Of a stretch of DNA of 64,000 nucleotides, positions 47,210-59,410 are shown in pieces; position 1 is the stretch's first letter; every line of letters begins with the position of its first letter. A program made the translations under genes and the position numbers. The notes under the pieces are model-generated. The model had not been told where the DNA came from. It made no database searches and saw nothing but the letters and a program-made list of their open reading frames with translations. This DNA is from Atrina japonica (taxonomy: Eukaryota > Mollusca > Bivalvia > Pterioida > Pinnidae): the NCBI GenBank assembly GCA_030159075.1, contig BROG01001191.1, positions 1-64,000 on the forward strand, given 5' to 3'.

Positions 47210-48157
47210 GTACATATGATACTGTCTCTCCACAGTCTTAAGAAAATTAGATGAAACACAAACAAAAGACACAGACACAATGTTGTTTACTTTTTCAAAT
47301 AAAGAGATATAACTATAAAAGGACACTTTTGCACAATCAGCTTAGGGAGCAAAACTGTCAAAATTCAGTGGTTTTACGAATCTCCAAAAAGACAGTTGAT
47401 TCACCGAAAAGACAATACTGTATAAATTTGATATTTTTTGTAATAAATGGTACAAATCCCATAATGAATGTGTGCAATGAAGTTTGAATTGACCAATACA
47501 TCAGTGACAAAACATTCGAGTACGTCACCATCACAAATAGACCCCCGATCATGAACCATTATAGATTTGTCAACTGTACAGTGATGTACCAAAATTGATG
47601 CAACTTTTTATTTTTCATTGTATATTTCATTGTGGGATTTGTTTATTAACTATTTACAACAAATTTATATAATATAAAGTGTCTTTTTTAAGTGAATCTA
47701 CTGTCCTTTCGATAAGTATACTGTCTTTTCAGTAATTCATAGTACCCAAAATTCAGAATTTGTCTATATATGTCAACAAGTATTATTACAAAGGATAAAC
47801 GACAAATATAAACTCAGTCTGTGTTATGTACTCCGGAATAAAGCTTTTAAAAAATTGTGCAGTTACTCAACATACAGTAGAACTTTGGTGTTTTGAACTT
47901 CAACAAGTCAAATTTCGCAAAGTTTCGAACTGTTGAAAAAGTCCCTAATTACCAGCTTGTTTGTATATATAATGCTACTTGTAAATATTCTAATATAATC
48001 TGAATTTTTATAAGATAAATATTTCAATGTTTTAAATATATTTTGGGCCTTTTTCTATAAAAACATAAAAAAATTTCAACAAATAATCAGTAGTCAAAAT
48101 TGACATGTGTATGAAAAACTTGGCAATTATTCTTCATATAATAACTTATATATACAG

Positions 48158-48510
48158 ATCCTCACTTAACAGAACCACCTCACTAATCAGACCACATTGT
48201 GTCAGTCAGTTGAGTGATCTTAATAGTGAGGTTCCACTGTAATCAAATCACCTCTCTCAATCAATAGTGAGGTCCACTGTTGAATCAATTAGGTTAGGTG
48301 GTCTTAATAGTGAGGTTCCACTGTAACACCTCTCTAATCAAATCACTTTGAGTCAGTTAGGTGGTCTTAATAGTGAGGTTCCACTGTAACACCTCTCTAA
48401 TCAAATCACTTTGAGTCAGTTAGGTGGTCTTAATAGTGAGGTTCCACTGTAACACCTCTCTAATCAAATCACTTTGAGTCAGTTAGGTGGTCTTAATAGT
48501 GAGGTTTCAC
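48158..48510. repeat. MITE plus 63-bp tandem array derived from it
   Basis: One MITE-like unit (48158-48243), then GGTTCCACTGTAACACC at 48314, 48377 and 48440, an exact 63-bp period, ending about 48510. Confidence 0.88.
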
Positions 48511-48939
48511 TACTTTTCCTAGTAAAGGACACTACATACCATGGTTGCCTTTAAAACAGGTATGAAATCTGTCAGTCAAAAATTAATATCACAGAGCCGT
48601 ATATATACAAAAACTCCTAATCTTATGCTACATAAGTGTAGTTTGGTCTTTACAAATGACAGTTAAGAGTGGGTTACATTGTTAGTTAAGATGACACTAA
48701 ACAACGTAGAATTTAAAGTCAATAAGACTCAAGACTCGGAGCAAATATCATACGAATGGAAAGTGCTTATCGTAAAAGACTTAAATTATGTGTTGAGATG
48801 ATCTTTCAATCCCTCTATAGTATCTTAAAGTATATTAGAAATGCCATCTATCAATTACTTCGAGTTGTCGATATATTCTTTAGACACCAAAGTTTAAACT
48901 GATAGGGTTGCTCTGTAGTGCATTTCTTACATTATAATC

Positions 48940-49600
48940 AATGACAAGTTGACCTTGGTCAACACATTGATTAATCACTGACACACACTGACCTTGGTAA
49001 AAACTTTTATCGATTACTGACACAAGTTGACCTCGCAGGCCACAAAATAACAGAAATCATCGTAACTCATTTACAGGTTATGCTAAAAAAAATGACCATA
49101 AGCTGCAGGTTACGATAGCAATAATGAAGACCTAAAAATATATATATATGAAAATGAAAAAATAAAATAAAGAGACAGATATCATCGAGAATGAAAAAGG
49201 AGATTATGTGATTTGTATTTGTCGTAACCTGAATGATCCCTTCTGTATTATTTTGTCGTCTGCCTTGGTCAAACCTTTTAATCAATCACTAACACAAGTT
49301 GACCTTGGTAAAATCTTACTAGCATAAGTTGACCTTGGTAAAAACTTTTAATCAATCACTGACACAAGTTGATCGACCTTGGTAAAAACTCAATCACTGA
49401 CACAAGTTGATCGACAAAAACTCAATCACTGACACCAGTTGACCTTGGTCAAACACTTTAATCAATCACTGATACAAGATGACCTTGGTTAAAACTTTTA
49501 ATCAATCACTGATACAAGCTGACCTTGGTAAAAACTTTTAATCAATCACTGATACAAGTTGATTTTGTCCGAAACTTTAGCCAATTATTGATAATATTTT
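48940..49600. repeat. About 40-bp tandem repeat split by a MITE
   Basis: Units of the type GTTGACCTTGGTAAAAACTT + TTAATCAATCACTGACACAA, about 10 in total, interrupted at 49042-49256. Confidence 0.85.
49042..49256. mobile_element. MITE with ACAAAATAACAGAA ends inside the 40-bp array
   Basis: Right end TTCTGTATTATTTTGT. Related to 1990-2160. Confidence 0.75.
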
Positions 49601-50289
49601 ACCTTAAATAAAGTTTAATGAATTATTTATATCAGTTGACCTTGTAAAAAAATTTCCATAAGCAGCTGTATCAATTGTGTAGCCATTGCTAATTGTGACA
49701 TTATGGATATTTATTTTGGAATGAGGTATATGGCTCCTTAACTAGTCTAGGTAAAAGGAATTACATGTACTTAGTAAACTTGATCTATTGTCAGACAAGT
49801 CCTGAATTCTTATTGAAATTTTATCAAATAAATTCCCAGAACTCTGTGATGACAAAAGTCAAAATCATAAGAATAAAAAGGAACCTATAATCTTCATGGG
49901 AGCAAAGATTGTGTAAAAATTTCATTAAGTATCTACAAATGCAAACTGGATTTATTGTCAAACATTTAAATTTTTTATCAAATTTTAACAAATCAAGTCC
50001 CATAACTCTATAATATCAAAAGTCAAAAATTTGAAAGAAATGAAAGGTGCCTAGCACTCAAGGAACCAAACATTTTTTTGTAAGGATTCATAAAGGCAAA
50101 CCTGAACTATTGACAGACATGTCAAATTTTTAACAAATTTTAACGAATAAAGTCCCTTAACTTGGTAATAACAAAATTCAAAATCGAAATTATTCATGGA
50201 ACCAAACATTGTAGAATTTTTTCTTAAAGATTTGTAAGGGAAAACTCAAGATATTTAGAAACATGCATGGACAGATGGACAACAGTGCA

Positions 50290-50469
50290 GTGAAAACCTG
50301 CTTTAGTGACCACCTGTGTATAAAGACCACCTAGTCATAAAGACCATTTTTTGCTGTCCCCAATAGTACCATTTGTGTACAAATCAACCTGTATATAAAG
50401 ACCACCTCCCTATAAAGACTGGTGTTGTTGTGTCCATAAGGGGGTCTTTATATACAAGTTTCACTGTAT
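50290..50469. mobile_element. 'Gctttagtgaccacctg' MITE, intact copy
   Basis: CAGTGAAAACCTGCTTTAGT ... ATACAAGTTTCACTGTA, with repeated TATAAAGACCACC. Confidence 0.75.
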
Positions 50470-52071
50470 ACCATAATATGTCTGCAGGACTTTTTTTGTT
50501 ACCTTTATGGAAACATGCCCCATGGCACTGGAATGGGAAATTTCATGGCATTTTGGCTCAAAATTGCAAACTTTCTCTTATTTTTCTTTTCTTTTTTTTT
50601 CATTTATTTTACTATTTGCTATATTTCTTTATCTTTTTTATTGTCAAGTCGCCATATTTCAACTTAAAAAAAAACCAATGATTGAAAATATCAGCATAAA
50701 ATGAGAAATAATGAAAAGATGTTATGTTCCTGATTGGGATTTTTTTTGGCAAAAAATGGGAAAAGAAGACATGATTTATGATTGGGAATATAGCCCAATG
50801 TCAGCTATAAATTTGGAGGAGAACATGCCCTACGTCTGTCATAGATGGGCATCTAAAAATAAGCATTCTTATACTACTAATATAAAAAATACATGTTCCC
50901 TATCTCACTTTAAATCAAAACCTAAATTACTGAGTAAAAAGTGAAGTCCAAACCATGGCAAAATGAAAAAAAAAAAAATCTAAATTACAGTTAAAACCAC
51001 TGTTACATTGAAATCCCACTTTATTTGAAATGATGTTGATTCCCCAACCAACTGTCTCTATTACAATTATAACTTTTATTTTGAAGCCCCTGTTTATTTG
51101 AAAGGAAAGTTCATTCTCCTCCAATGTCAACTGTCTAGGTTTCACTGTATTTTTATTGTTTACCTTGTAATATGTATGTATGTGTATTTCTCAACTATAC
51201 AGTGAGCGACCATGGGAGTGTTCAAATGGTATGACAGAAATTGTAGACTGTAGTCTGTAGTGGTTGGACAGTGGTCATTTCAGGTTTTGCACGGACTGAA
51301 TAATAATTATTCATAATCAGGTAGCCATTTGAGTCCTTGTCACCAAATACATCTGTTGATTTACAAAATTAAGAAAAAAAAATGTATCTAAAATATTTGT
51401 AATTGGTATACTTTATTCTTTTTTCAGATGTCTGTTTTAATTCCAGTTGATCTAGGACTAAGTTAATGAATTTCTAAACAGCATCGTGTTATTATGTTCT
51501 CTTCTTGATTCTTAATAAATGCCGAGTTGCTTTGTGTGGCAAGAGGCATCTCCCACAACAGTGTTGTGTTTCATTGATAAATAATTTATGCTCATTTGAG
51601 CAGAGCGAATTAGAATATAAATACTAAAGAGATCCTCTGCACACAAAAAAATCAGCATTCTAACACCAATATTAAGTGAATGGTGTGCAATTACAAATCT
51701 TTAATTAAAAACGGTAACTAGAAAGAAACCGATCACTGATGCATACAAAACCGAAAGTCCCCCCTGGTTTTCATCGGTGGGGGGCTAGTTATTGATATTG
51801 GTTAATGTCTAACAAGTAATTTATATTCATTGAATTTGTCCACAATTTTAATCAATTATTGACACTATGTGGCAACAGAAGATTAACCTGAGCACAACCG
51901 AGTCTTAATCTCATGAATTTTAATTGTAAACTCTACCACTACCAGTAGCTAGCACCCACCACACTTTGATGTTGATGATTTACACATCAAAGTGCTCTTG
52001 ATAAGGTGTCAGTAACAGAAAATTAATACACCTGCAATGTTATATTATATATACTATAAAATATAGTGAAA

Positions 52072-52242
52072 CTTGTATATAAAAACCCCATTAGGGACAC
52101 AAAAACCCAGTATTTACAAGGAGGTGGTCTTTATATAGAGGTTGGTTTGTACACAAATTGTACTATTTGGGACAGCAAAAAACAGTCTTTATGACCAGGT
52201 GGCCTTGTACATAGGTGGCTGCTAAAGCAGGTTTTACTGTAT
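52072..52242. mobile_element. 'Gctttagtgaccacctg' MITE copy (inverted)
   Basis: TAGTGAAACTTGTATATAAA ... GCTAAAGCAGGTTTTACTGTA ends. Confidence 0.75.
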
Positions 52243-52299
52243 ATGTATATATACCATATAATATGGTATTTCTGAGCACAAATCAGAAATAACAAGGCA

Positions 52300-52385
52300 C
52301 CTACAAACTCACCATTTCCTGGCTGGGGTTCAAACTCTCGACCGCCTGGCTCTCATGCATCATGCCCTAAACCACTTGAACATCT
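52300..52385 (-). repeat. tRNA-like SINE head fragment
   Basis: GGGTTCAAACTCTCGACCGC and CCCTAAACCACTTGAACATC resemble B- and A-box parts of a tRNA-derived head, read on either strand; no core follows. Confidence 0.35.
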
Positions 52386-52469
52386 ATGCATCCACAAAAA
52401 TGAATGTTTCAATAGTGGCATTTAGGGTTCCAAACATGAGAACTTGGTCACAGAGATGGAGGTGTTTTA

Positions 52470-52680
52470 TATACAGTATAATCTGTCTATTCTGGACCTT
52501 GAGTATTCCAGATTATTGTCTAATCCGGTGTTGTTAGCCAGTCCCAAATTAGTCCCCTATATGTTCAATGTAAAAATATATTGTGTATTCTGTATCTTGT
52601 CTATTCCGGATTCTGGCCTAAATTTATGTCCCCAAGTGATTAAATAAGAGGATAATTACTCTGTGTAATCTGGACAGGTA
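52470..52680. mobile_element. CAGTATAATC-type MITE
   Basis: ATACAGTATAATCTGTCTAT ... with CTATTCTGGA/CTATTCCGGA internal repeats and TGTGTAATCTGGAC near the right end. Confidence 0.5.
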
Positions 52681-53689
52681 GATAATTGTTGCAAGCCGAT
52701 AGGTGCACACTCAATTCATATTTGACTTACTAAAATGTGACAAGTACAAACCCAACACATTCTAAGATGTATTTAACCTCTGTTTTTATGAATGTTTAGT
52801 GCAAATAAAATGATTTTCTTACACAATAAAACGTGAAACCTCATTTATATTTGTTTTGTTAATGTCATGAGTGACATATAAATATACATATGACATACAA
52901 ACTAAGTCATTTCATAAATTTATTGACAGGTAAACAGTTTTACAAGTCATTAAAAAAACTTCAAGGCAACATACATGTAAAAAGTAATCGGATACATGTA
53001 TGAAATTAGATTCTGTGATTAAAAAAAGAATGTCAGTTTCAGATTACATAATAACACAACATTACATTCATTTCTTTTCCATGTAAATATAATACAAAAT
53101 ACAGAAAAGCAATTTTTTTTCAAAGTTCTTTGAAGCTTAATATCTAAGGTCACAGGGTTGACAAAATTTAAATATCATTAAATTTTAATGAACATTCACA
53201 TATTTATCTATTTTAAGTTAAAGAAAATTCAACAACGAAATTTACCACTTGCTTAATCTAGACATGTAATTTAATTTTTGAATTTCCATGCAATATCAAA
53301 CATCTTACAGTGTATTGAAAAGATGGAATCTTGAACCAAACTGTGTCACACCTTATGTTTTGTAAAACATTATTCTTTCAAGAGATGAGGACACTTTTAG
53401 AATAAGAGTTGTCATAAATCAACAAAACTTGCCAGAAATGAATGTAAATTTTCAAAATAGGTATTTGACCAACAGCTGTCAGGTTTTAAGGTCGGGGTAT
53501 GGTAAATATTTTGATTCCTTCAGGTCAAAAGTCAAGGTACAAAATGAAAGCTCTGTTCTTAAGGAATCTATATGTGAAATATCAAAACCCTATCCTTCAT
53601 GGATTAAATGATATAGCCATGGTTAAAGTTTTTAAAACATAAATCTACTCATTTTTGCATGGAAGTTTTAAAATACTATCAGATCGTGA

Positions 53690-53930
53690 ATTCGAGTCCA
53701 GCCAGCGATAGGTTGGTTTCCTGTCCTTCAGATGAGACAGTAAAAATTGAGGTCCCGTGTCATGGTTGGTGTCGGCACATTAAAGAACTTTCACTGCTCA
53801 ATGGCCGTAAGTGCCGAGCATAGGCCAAAATTTGAAGCACTTCACCGGATTTGGTGACGTCTCCATATGAGTGAAAGATTCTTGAATGGGACGTTAAACA
53901 ACAATAAACAAACAAAAAAAACTAACAAGA
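53690..53930 (+). mobile_element. SINE with GGGACGTTAAAC tail
   Basis: Plus-strand copy of the 19849-20127 element: AATTCGAGTCCAGCC head, CTGCTCAATGGCCGTAAGTG, and GGGACGTTAAACAAC followed by an AAC/AAAC tail. Confidence 0.8.
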
Positions 53931-54298
53931 GATAAAAACTGTCCATGTCTAAAATATTGTAGTTAAAGGTTAACCTTACTCAAAGAAAATACGAAAGTAA
54001 TTTTAAAAGAAATATTTAGTAGGTTAATCCAAGTGACAAAATCCAACTTTAGCTACTTTTTCCTTTTGAAAAATTAGGGCCAGGTTGGTTACCTTGGCAA
54101 CAGTTAATTATTTTCCATAAGACAAGTATATTTTCTCATCTGGTATGTATATCAACATGTACACACATTTTCATGATATTTGAAGACTATGCGTGGCCAC
54201 CCTATTTTGGTGGTTACAGAGAATTGGTATTAAAAAGTAGGTCAAAGTCCAAGGTGAAGGTTACTAGGTCAAAAGTCAAGGTACCAAATCAAAGCTCT

Positions 54299-54445
54299 GG
54301 GCCTGGCACCATAAAGCTTAAAAATTACTTAACTCTAAAATTCTTACTCAAATCTGACTAATCCTGAAATCTGATTGGCTGAGAAGGCCAATTTGAGAAT
54401 ATATCCAGACTTAAGTAATTTCTCAAGTTTTATGGTGCCAGGCCC
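54299..54445. mobile_element. MITE with GGGCCTGGCACCATAAA ends
   Basis: Right end TTATGGTGCCAGGCCC is the inverse. It interrupts a dispersed repeat (54230-54560) whose uninterrupted relative is at about 53495-53630. Confidence 0.85.
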
Positions 54446-54559
54446 TGGTCATAAGAAATCTTCAAGTGAAATATCAAAGCCCTTTCCCTCATGGTTTAAA
54501 AGATAAAGCCAAGGTTTATGTTTTTGAAAAATAGGTCAAAGACAATGACAACACCACTG

Positions 54560-55735
54560 GGGGTATGGCATTAGCTCTCCTAACTTAAGTCTTGGTGAGC
54601 TAAAAAGGTAGGTCACATACACAGAGTTAGGGTTTTAGTTTTTGCTCAGTGAGCTCATCACAGAAAAAACAAATATGTAACATAAATTTTCATCGTTTAC
54701 AGTTAAAAAGGTATAAAATTGACAGGCTGATAAAAATATAGACAAACAGATGAAAAGGTCAAAATATGTATCCTAATCTTTAAAAGTTGGATTTAGCATG
54801 TTTAAAAGACAGAAAATTTAAGTTAATGTATGCTAGTCAATAAATATAGAATAATGCACGGCAAGATATATATTGCATGCCATATCAATCTGAGAAACCA
54901 ATATATAATGATATTGATGTCATAGGTTAATATGGCAAACGATACAGACTTTGTTATGAACTGTTGTTTTTATTACAATATTGAAACTGTACAAACCGAC
55001 ATATACTAGGCCTATATCAAAGACAAAGTTAAATTCTTAACATGAATTGTTTCCTCTTTGAAGGGGATTCCCTGATTTACAATACTATGTACAAAACTCG
55101 ATCAACTGTTTACACAACTTTAAAACTTGCCTTCATCCCCAGCTAATAATTTGTTGACATTAATTTGTATTTTTCAGTATCATCAACTTTTCAAGATATA
55201 TTTGAAACAATGGTAGGCCTACAAGCAATGACATTAACCTTGAAAAGAACACTCATGCATATTCTAAATCCCTGTTAAATGGAACACAAAAATTTGAAAT
55301 GCACAACTATAATGTGCAGAAAATTGACTTATTGAAGACTTTTGCACTTGTAAACCTCATAAATTAGGGGATACATGTAAATTCACATTTCCATTCAACA
55401 ATGCCAAAAATTCTCCCCAGTTGACATGTAATGGAGTGTGCTTATCTATAGCACTTTTTGTAATGATTTTTTAGTCCTTTCCCCTTGAAGCAGAAAACAA
55501 ATGAGGTACGGTACTCTGAATAAAATCACAAGAGGTTTTTAAAATCACTAGAGGTTTTCAAAATGATGGTGTGATTATATGAAGTGATAAAGGGTTCAAG
55601 GGGTGTGATAACGGGAGGGGCTTAAGGCTAACAGAGGTTATGGAATGAGGTACACATACTGGCTTAACTGGGGAAAAGCCTGTATTTATGAGGAAATAAA
55701 TGATGAGGATACTTTTAAATGTGTCATATTTTTTA
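54560..55735. other. No gene recognised
   Basis: AT-rich, no repeats or frames that I can support. Confidence 0.5.
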
Positions 55736-56510
55736 AGCTAATAATGTGGACACATCATTTTAGTTAATGTTATGAACATAAAACATATCAAGCTAATGTT
55801 CTGGACATAATGTCATATCAAGCTAATGTGCTGAAGTCTATATACGACAAGTCTTATATAAGCTAATGTGCTGAAGACAATATACGGCAAGTCATATATT
55901 AGCTAATGTGCTGAAGACAATAAAGGTCATATATTAGCTAATGTGCTGAAGATAATATAGGTCATGATTTTAACTGAAGTGCTGGGTATAGTGTAGGTCA
56001 TGTCAAAATAATATGCTGAAGAAAACATAGGTCATATATTAGCTAAAGTACTGAAGATAATATAGGTCATATTTTATCCAATGTGCTAAAGAAATATAGG
56101 TTATATAGTAGCTAATATGCTATAGAAAATATAGGTCATACATTAGCTAATGTGCTAAACATAATAAGGTCATATATTAGCTAATGTGCTTAAGAAAATA
56201 TAGGTCATATATTAGCTGATGCGTTGAAGACAATATAGGTCATATATTAGCTGATGTGCTGAAGATAATAGAGGTCATATATTAGCTGATGTGCTGAAGA
56301 CAATATAGGTCATATATCAGGTAATGTGCTGAAGACAATATAGGTCATATATCAGCTAATGTGCTGAAGACAATATAGGTCATATATCAGCTAATGTGCT
56401 GAAGACAATAAGTAATATTTTAGCTAATTATGTGCTGAAAATAATTAAGGTCATATCAATTAAATACTGTGCTAATTAACATAATTAAGGTCATAAAATT
56501 ATCTAACGAA
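55736..56510. repeat. 35-bp minisatellite, about 22 units
   Basis: Consensus-like unit TATAGGTCATATATTAGCTA + ATGTGCTGAAGACAA. Exact 35-bp steps at 56306-56410; more diverged at the left end. Confidence 0.93.
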
Positions 56511-56671
56511 CATAATTTGTTTCACTAGGGACATTAAAAAATATACCTACAATTGACTTCATCTATTATTCTGTATAAATGTTGACATTTCTGTTGCTAA
56601 TAGAAACATAATATAATTAGGATGTTTTATAATACATATCATGTTTATGCAGGTGAATTCATAAAATCACC

Positions 56672-56772
56672 CATCATCATCATAATAAAAAATAATCATC
56701 ATCAAAATCATCTTCATCAACAAAATCATCATAATCATTATCACAATCAACAACAACAAAATCATCATCATT

Positions 56773-56809
<37 letters not shown>

Positions 56810-56845
56810 TCATCATCATCAAAATCATCATCATCAAAATCATCA
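56672..56845. repeat. (ATC)n / (CATCAT) microsatellite with AAATC variants
   Basis: Compound trinucleotide run; the long His- or Asp-rich open frames across it are artefacts. Confidence 0.95.
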
Positions 56846-57184
56846 TCTTTATCATGTAGTATAGGCATATGTGTTTTTGGAACAACAAACCAATTGTTAC
56901 AATTCATTAAATTAAGCATGTTTAACAAGAAATATTTTGTAAACAATTTGAAATTAAAATTCAATTTATAGCACAGGAATATATAAATCTATTTGGAACA
57001 TGTGGAATTTGACCATCAATTAAAATTTATCTGCTGATTGGTAGGCTTAAATTGACAATTCACTTTTAATTTTCTCTTTATAGGGTTGATGTGCAAATTG
57101 GACAAAATTCAAGATTTATGATAAAAAAAAATAGATGGTCACGAAGGCAGACCATATAGCTCACTTGTTTTATGCTTGTTATAA

Positions 57185-57490
57185 TTTGGGTCAATATTAT
57201 GCCAAAGCAACCAGCATCCCCCCGACTTCGTTGAGTAATGTTTCTAGACAATGTTCATGTGAGGTTTCATGGCTGTAGCTGAGTACTTTGCCCACAATGG
57301 ACTTAAACAAAAATTTCAATGTAGGACTATTCATATAGTAAATAACCAAGTCCAGGCGAGCTAAAAATTTTGGTTAAAATTTGGCCACAGCAACCTGCAT
57401 CCCCCTGCATCATTGAGTAATGTTTCTAGACAATGTTCATGTGAGGTTTCATGGCTGTAGTTGCAGTACTTTGCCCACAATGGACTTAAA
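57185..57490. repeat. Two direct copies of a 130-bp segment
   Basis: GAGTAATGTTTCTAGACAAT and ATGTGAGGTTTCATGGCTGT occur at about 57232 and 57414, with CCCACAATGGACTTAAACA following each. Confidence 0.85.
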
Positions 57491-57894
57491 CACAAACCTT
57501 AACACAGAAAAAGGATGCCGCCAACGCTGAAGCAGCGACAGCAATAGCTCCGAGTTCTTCAAACAGGTGAGCTAAAATGGGCAAAACTGCCCTAACAAAA
57601 TTTGGGATTGGGGCATTTTTAAGGTCTTACAGTTTTTTTCCCCTATTTTTGGCCATAAAATAAAGAAGTCAATCTTTGTATTAATCTAAGGATATAAAAA
57701 AGTTCATAAAATCTAGAGGAAACATTTTCATATACAGGGATCTTTTTGGCCATTTAGGGTCCAATTACAGGACCCATTCCCAATGCAAGAATCGGGCTTG
57801 CATTTTCGAAAAAAAAAGAAAATATGTAAAAATTGTCAATTTCTAATTTCAAAATCAAGAATAAAGTATTATCTTTTTGTTTTTGTTAAAATGT

Positions 57895-57990
57895 CACATA
57901 TATTGGAACTTGTCTAGAGAGATCACCTCATCTGACATCTTAATGTGGTCTCTCATGACAAGAGGTCTCTCAAGACAGGTTCTACTGTAT
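57895..57990. mobile_element. 'Cttgagagaccac' MITE copy, short
   Basis: ATATTGGAACTTGTCTAGAG ... CAAGACAGGTTCTACTGTAT. Confidence 0.65.
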
Positions 57991-58783
57991 TACTGCAATC
58001 TTTGGACCCTGGACCCTGGATTTAGGTTAGGTGGGATATTCCCTATATACCAGTATGACTAATGGCTTGTTAAGGGACCTATTCTGACATTTTATATATC
58101 AAAGTCACACAGGAAAGAATTGCTATGAAACATCTGTATGTCAAACATCTGTGATACATCACTGAGCTTATCAAGAATCTATAAATATTTGATTTTGTTA
58201 TCTCATCCACAGCAAGTGAATTGAGCTATAAACTTACATGTGTACAGTTGAAATGTATGGGTCACTTGACCTTATAACATCTTAATAACAAGTCAAGGCA
58301 AACATTGGAAAAACCATAATCACAACTGAATTGTACAAGTGCTCTAGCCTACTAGCTGTGTTTTTAATTTCTTTATTTCAAGCTTATTCACAATTTTTGT
58401 TGTGTCTAAGGTCATAATTTTTTTTAATCTTTTTTGCATAAACTTGTGTTTTTTTTTAAATTATTTTTAATACATGGTACTTAATGGGGGCCTACTGGAT
58501 CTTGAGAAGAAGTCGAAAATGTGTAAAAGTTATAATAACGCACAGACAGAAGACCATCAAAATAAAAGGTCGTCTTGAGCCTAAGGTGACCTAAAAACTA
58601 AGTCATTTGATGCATTGAACATAACTCATATTCATGGATTTAAAACAATATATAAGATATAGATACCCAAAGATGAGCCTATAGCATGTATAACATTTTT
58701 CTCCAAACTGACACGAATCATCTTGTACAATAAAGCACTTTTTCACCCTAGTATGTCTTGATTAGAAATGCAATTTTTAAAAT

Positions 58784-58952
58784 ACAGTGGAATCTGTCTT
58801 GAGAGACCACTCTCATAAAAGACTACATTTTAAAAACCACCTAGTTAAATAAATCCTCTGAATAAAACCTCTTTTGAGAGACCACCTGTCTTTAGAGACC
58901 ACATTTCAGAGGCAAATTGAGTGGTTTCTCAAGACAGGTTCTGCTGTATTAC
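58784..58952. mobile_element. 'Cttgagagaccac' MITE copy
   Basis: ACAGTGGAATCTGTCTTGAG ... CAAGACAGGTTCTGCTGTAT. Confidence 0.7.
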
Positions 58953-59318
58953 AATAAACAGTATTTTTAATGATATATCTTTTTATCAGTGAACATGGAC
59001 ATTTTATGATAGAAAACAAACAAAACAAAAAATTAACTATCACAAAATTTTCTGAAAGAAGACCATTAAAATTACTCCTGACAACACCCCCCTCTCCGGA
59101 AAAAAAAGATTTAGTTTAAATATGACTACTACTTAACACATAAAACTGACATAAAGATAACATCAGAATTTAAATCCTATATCAATCAGGGTCTAAAAGG
59201 CAGAAGAGTATCCCGTTAAGTGTATTTTAGAATTTATAGAAGGTATAGATTTACACAATTATCACATCAATATTTGCTTTTACATTTTATTTGCTGTATC
59301 AAGGTACATGTATGTGCA

Positions 59319-59410
59319 TTTAACTCATACACCCCTAAACACACATTTGGACTAGTCTAAAGCATTGATTTATGGAAGAATCCATTACTTTTCAGAGGTT
59401 GATGAGTTAA
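59319..59410. mobile_element. 90-bp MITE family copy (inverted)
   Basis: TTAACTCATACACCCCTAAA to GGTTGATGAGTTAA. Confidence 0.75.

Larger units (their letters stand above)
45123..48157. other. Upstream part of the WD40 gene or intergenic; no confident exon
   Basis: The N-terminal WD40 exons should lie beyond 45122. A minus-strand frame after TGTAACTACAG at about 46710 reads SLPVLADCLSPEGTSIYT, which resembles a blade start, but no donor in the right phase completes it. The rest is repeats and AT-rich sequence. Confidence 0.35.
50470..53690. other. Intergenic or intronic, no gene recognised
   Basis: Apart from the MITEs at 52072-52242 and 52470-52680 and a SINE head fragment at 52300, only AT-rich sequence without coding pattern or splice-bounded frames. 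Confidence 0.5.

Noticed and set aside
47251..47592. Overlapping frames of 60-80 codons on both strands
   Set aside because: No splice-bounded frame, no homology recognised, composition not coding-like.
48314..49570. CRISPR-like regular repeats
   Set aside because: Repeats are contiguous tandem units (63 and 40 bp) without unique spacers, in a eukaryotic genome.
53429..53611. 60-codon plus-strand frame
   Set aside because: Part of a dispersed repeat (also at 54230-54560).
56622..56964. His-rich and Asp/Met-rich frames on both strands
   Set aside because: Artefacts of the (ATC)n repeat; open in several frames at once.
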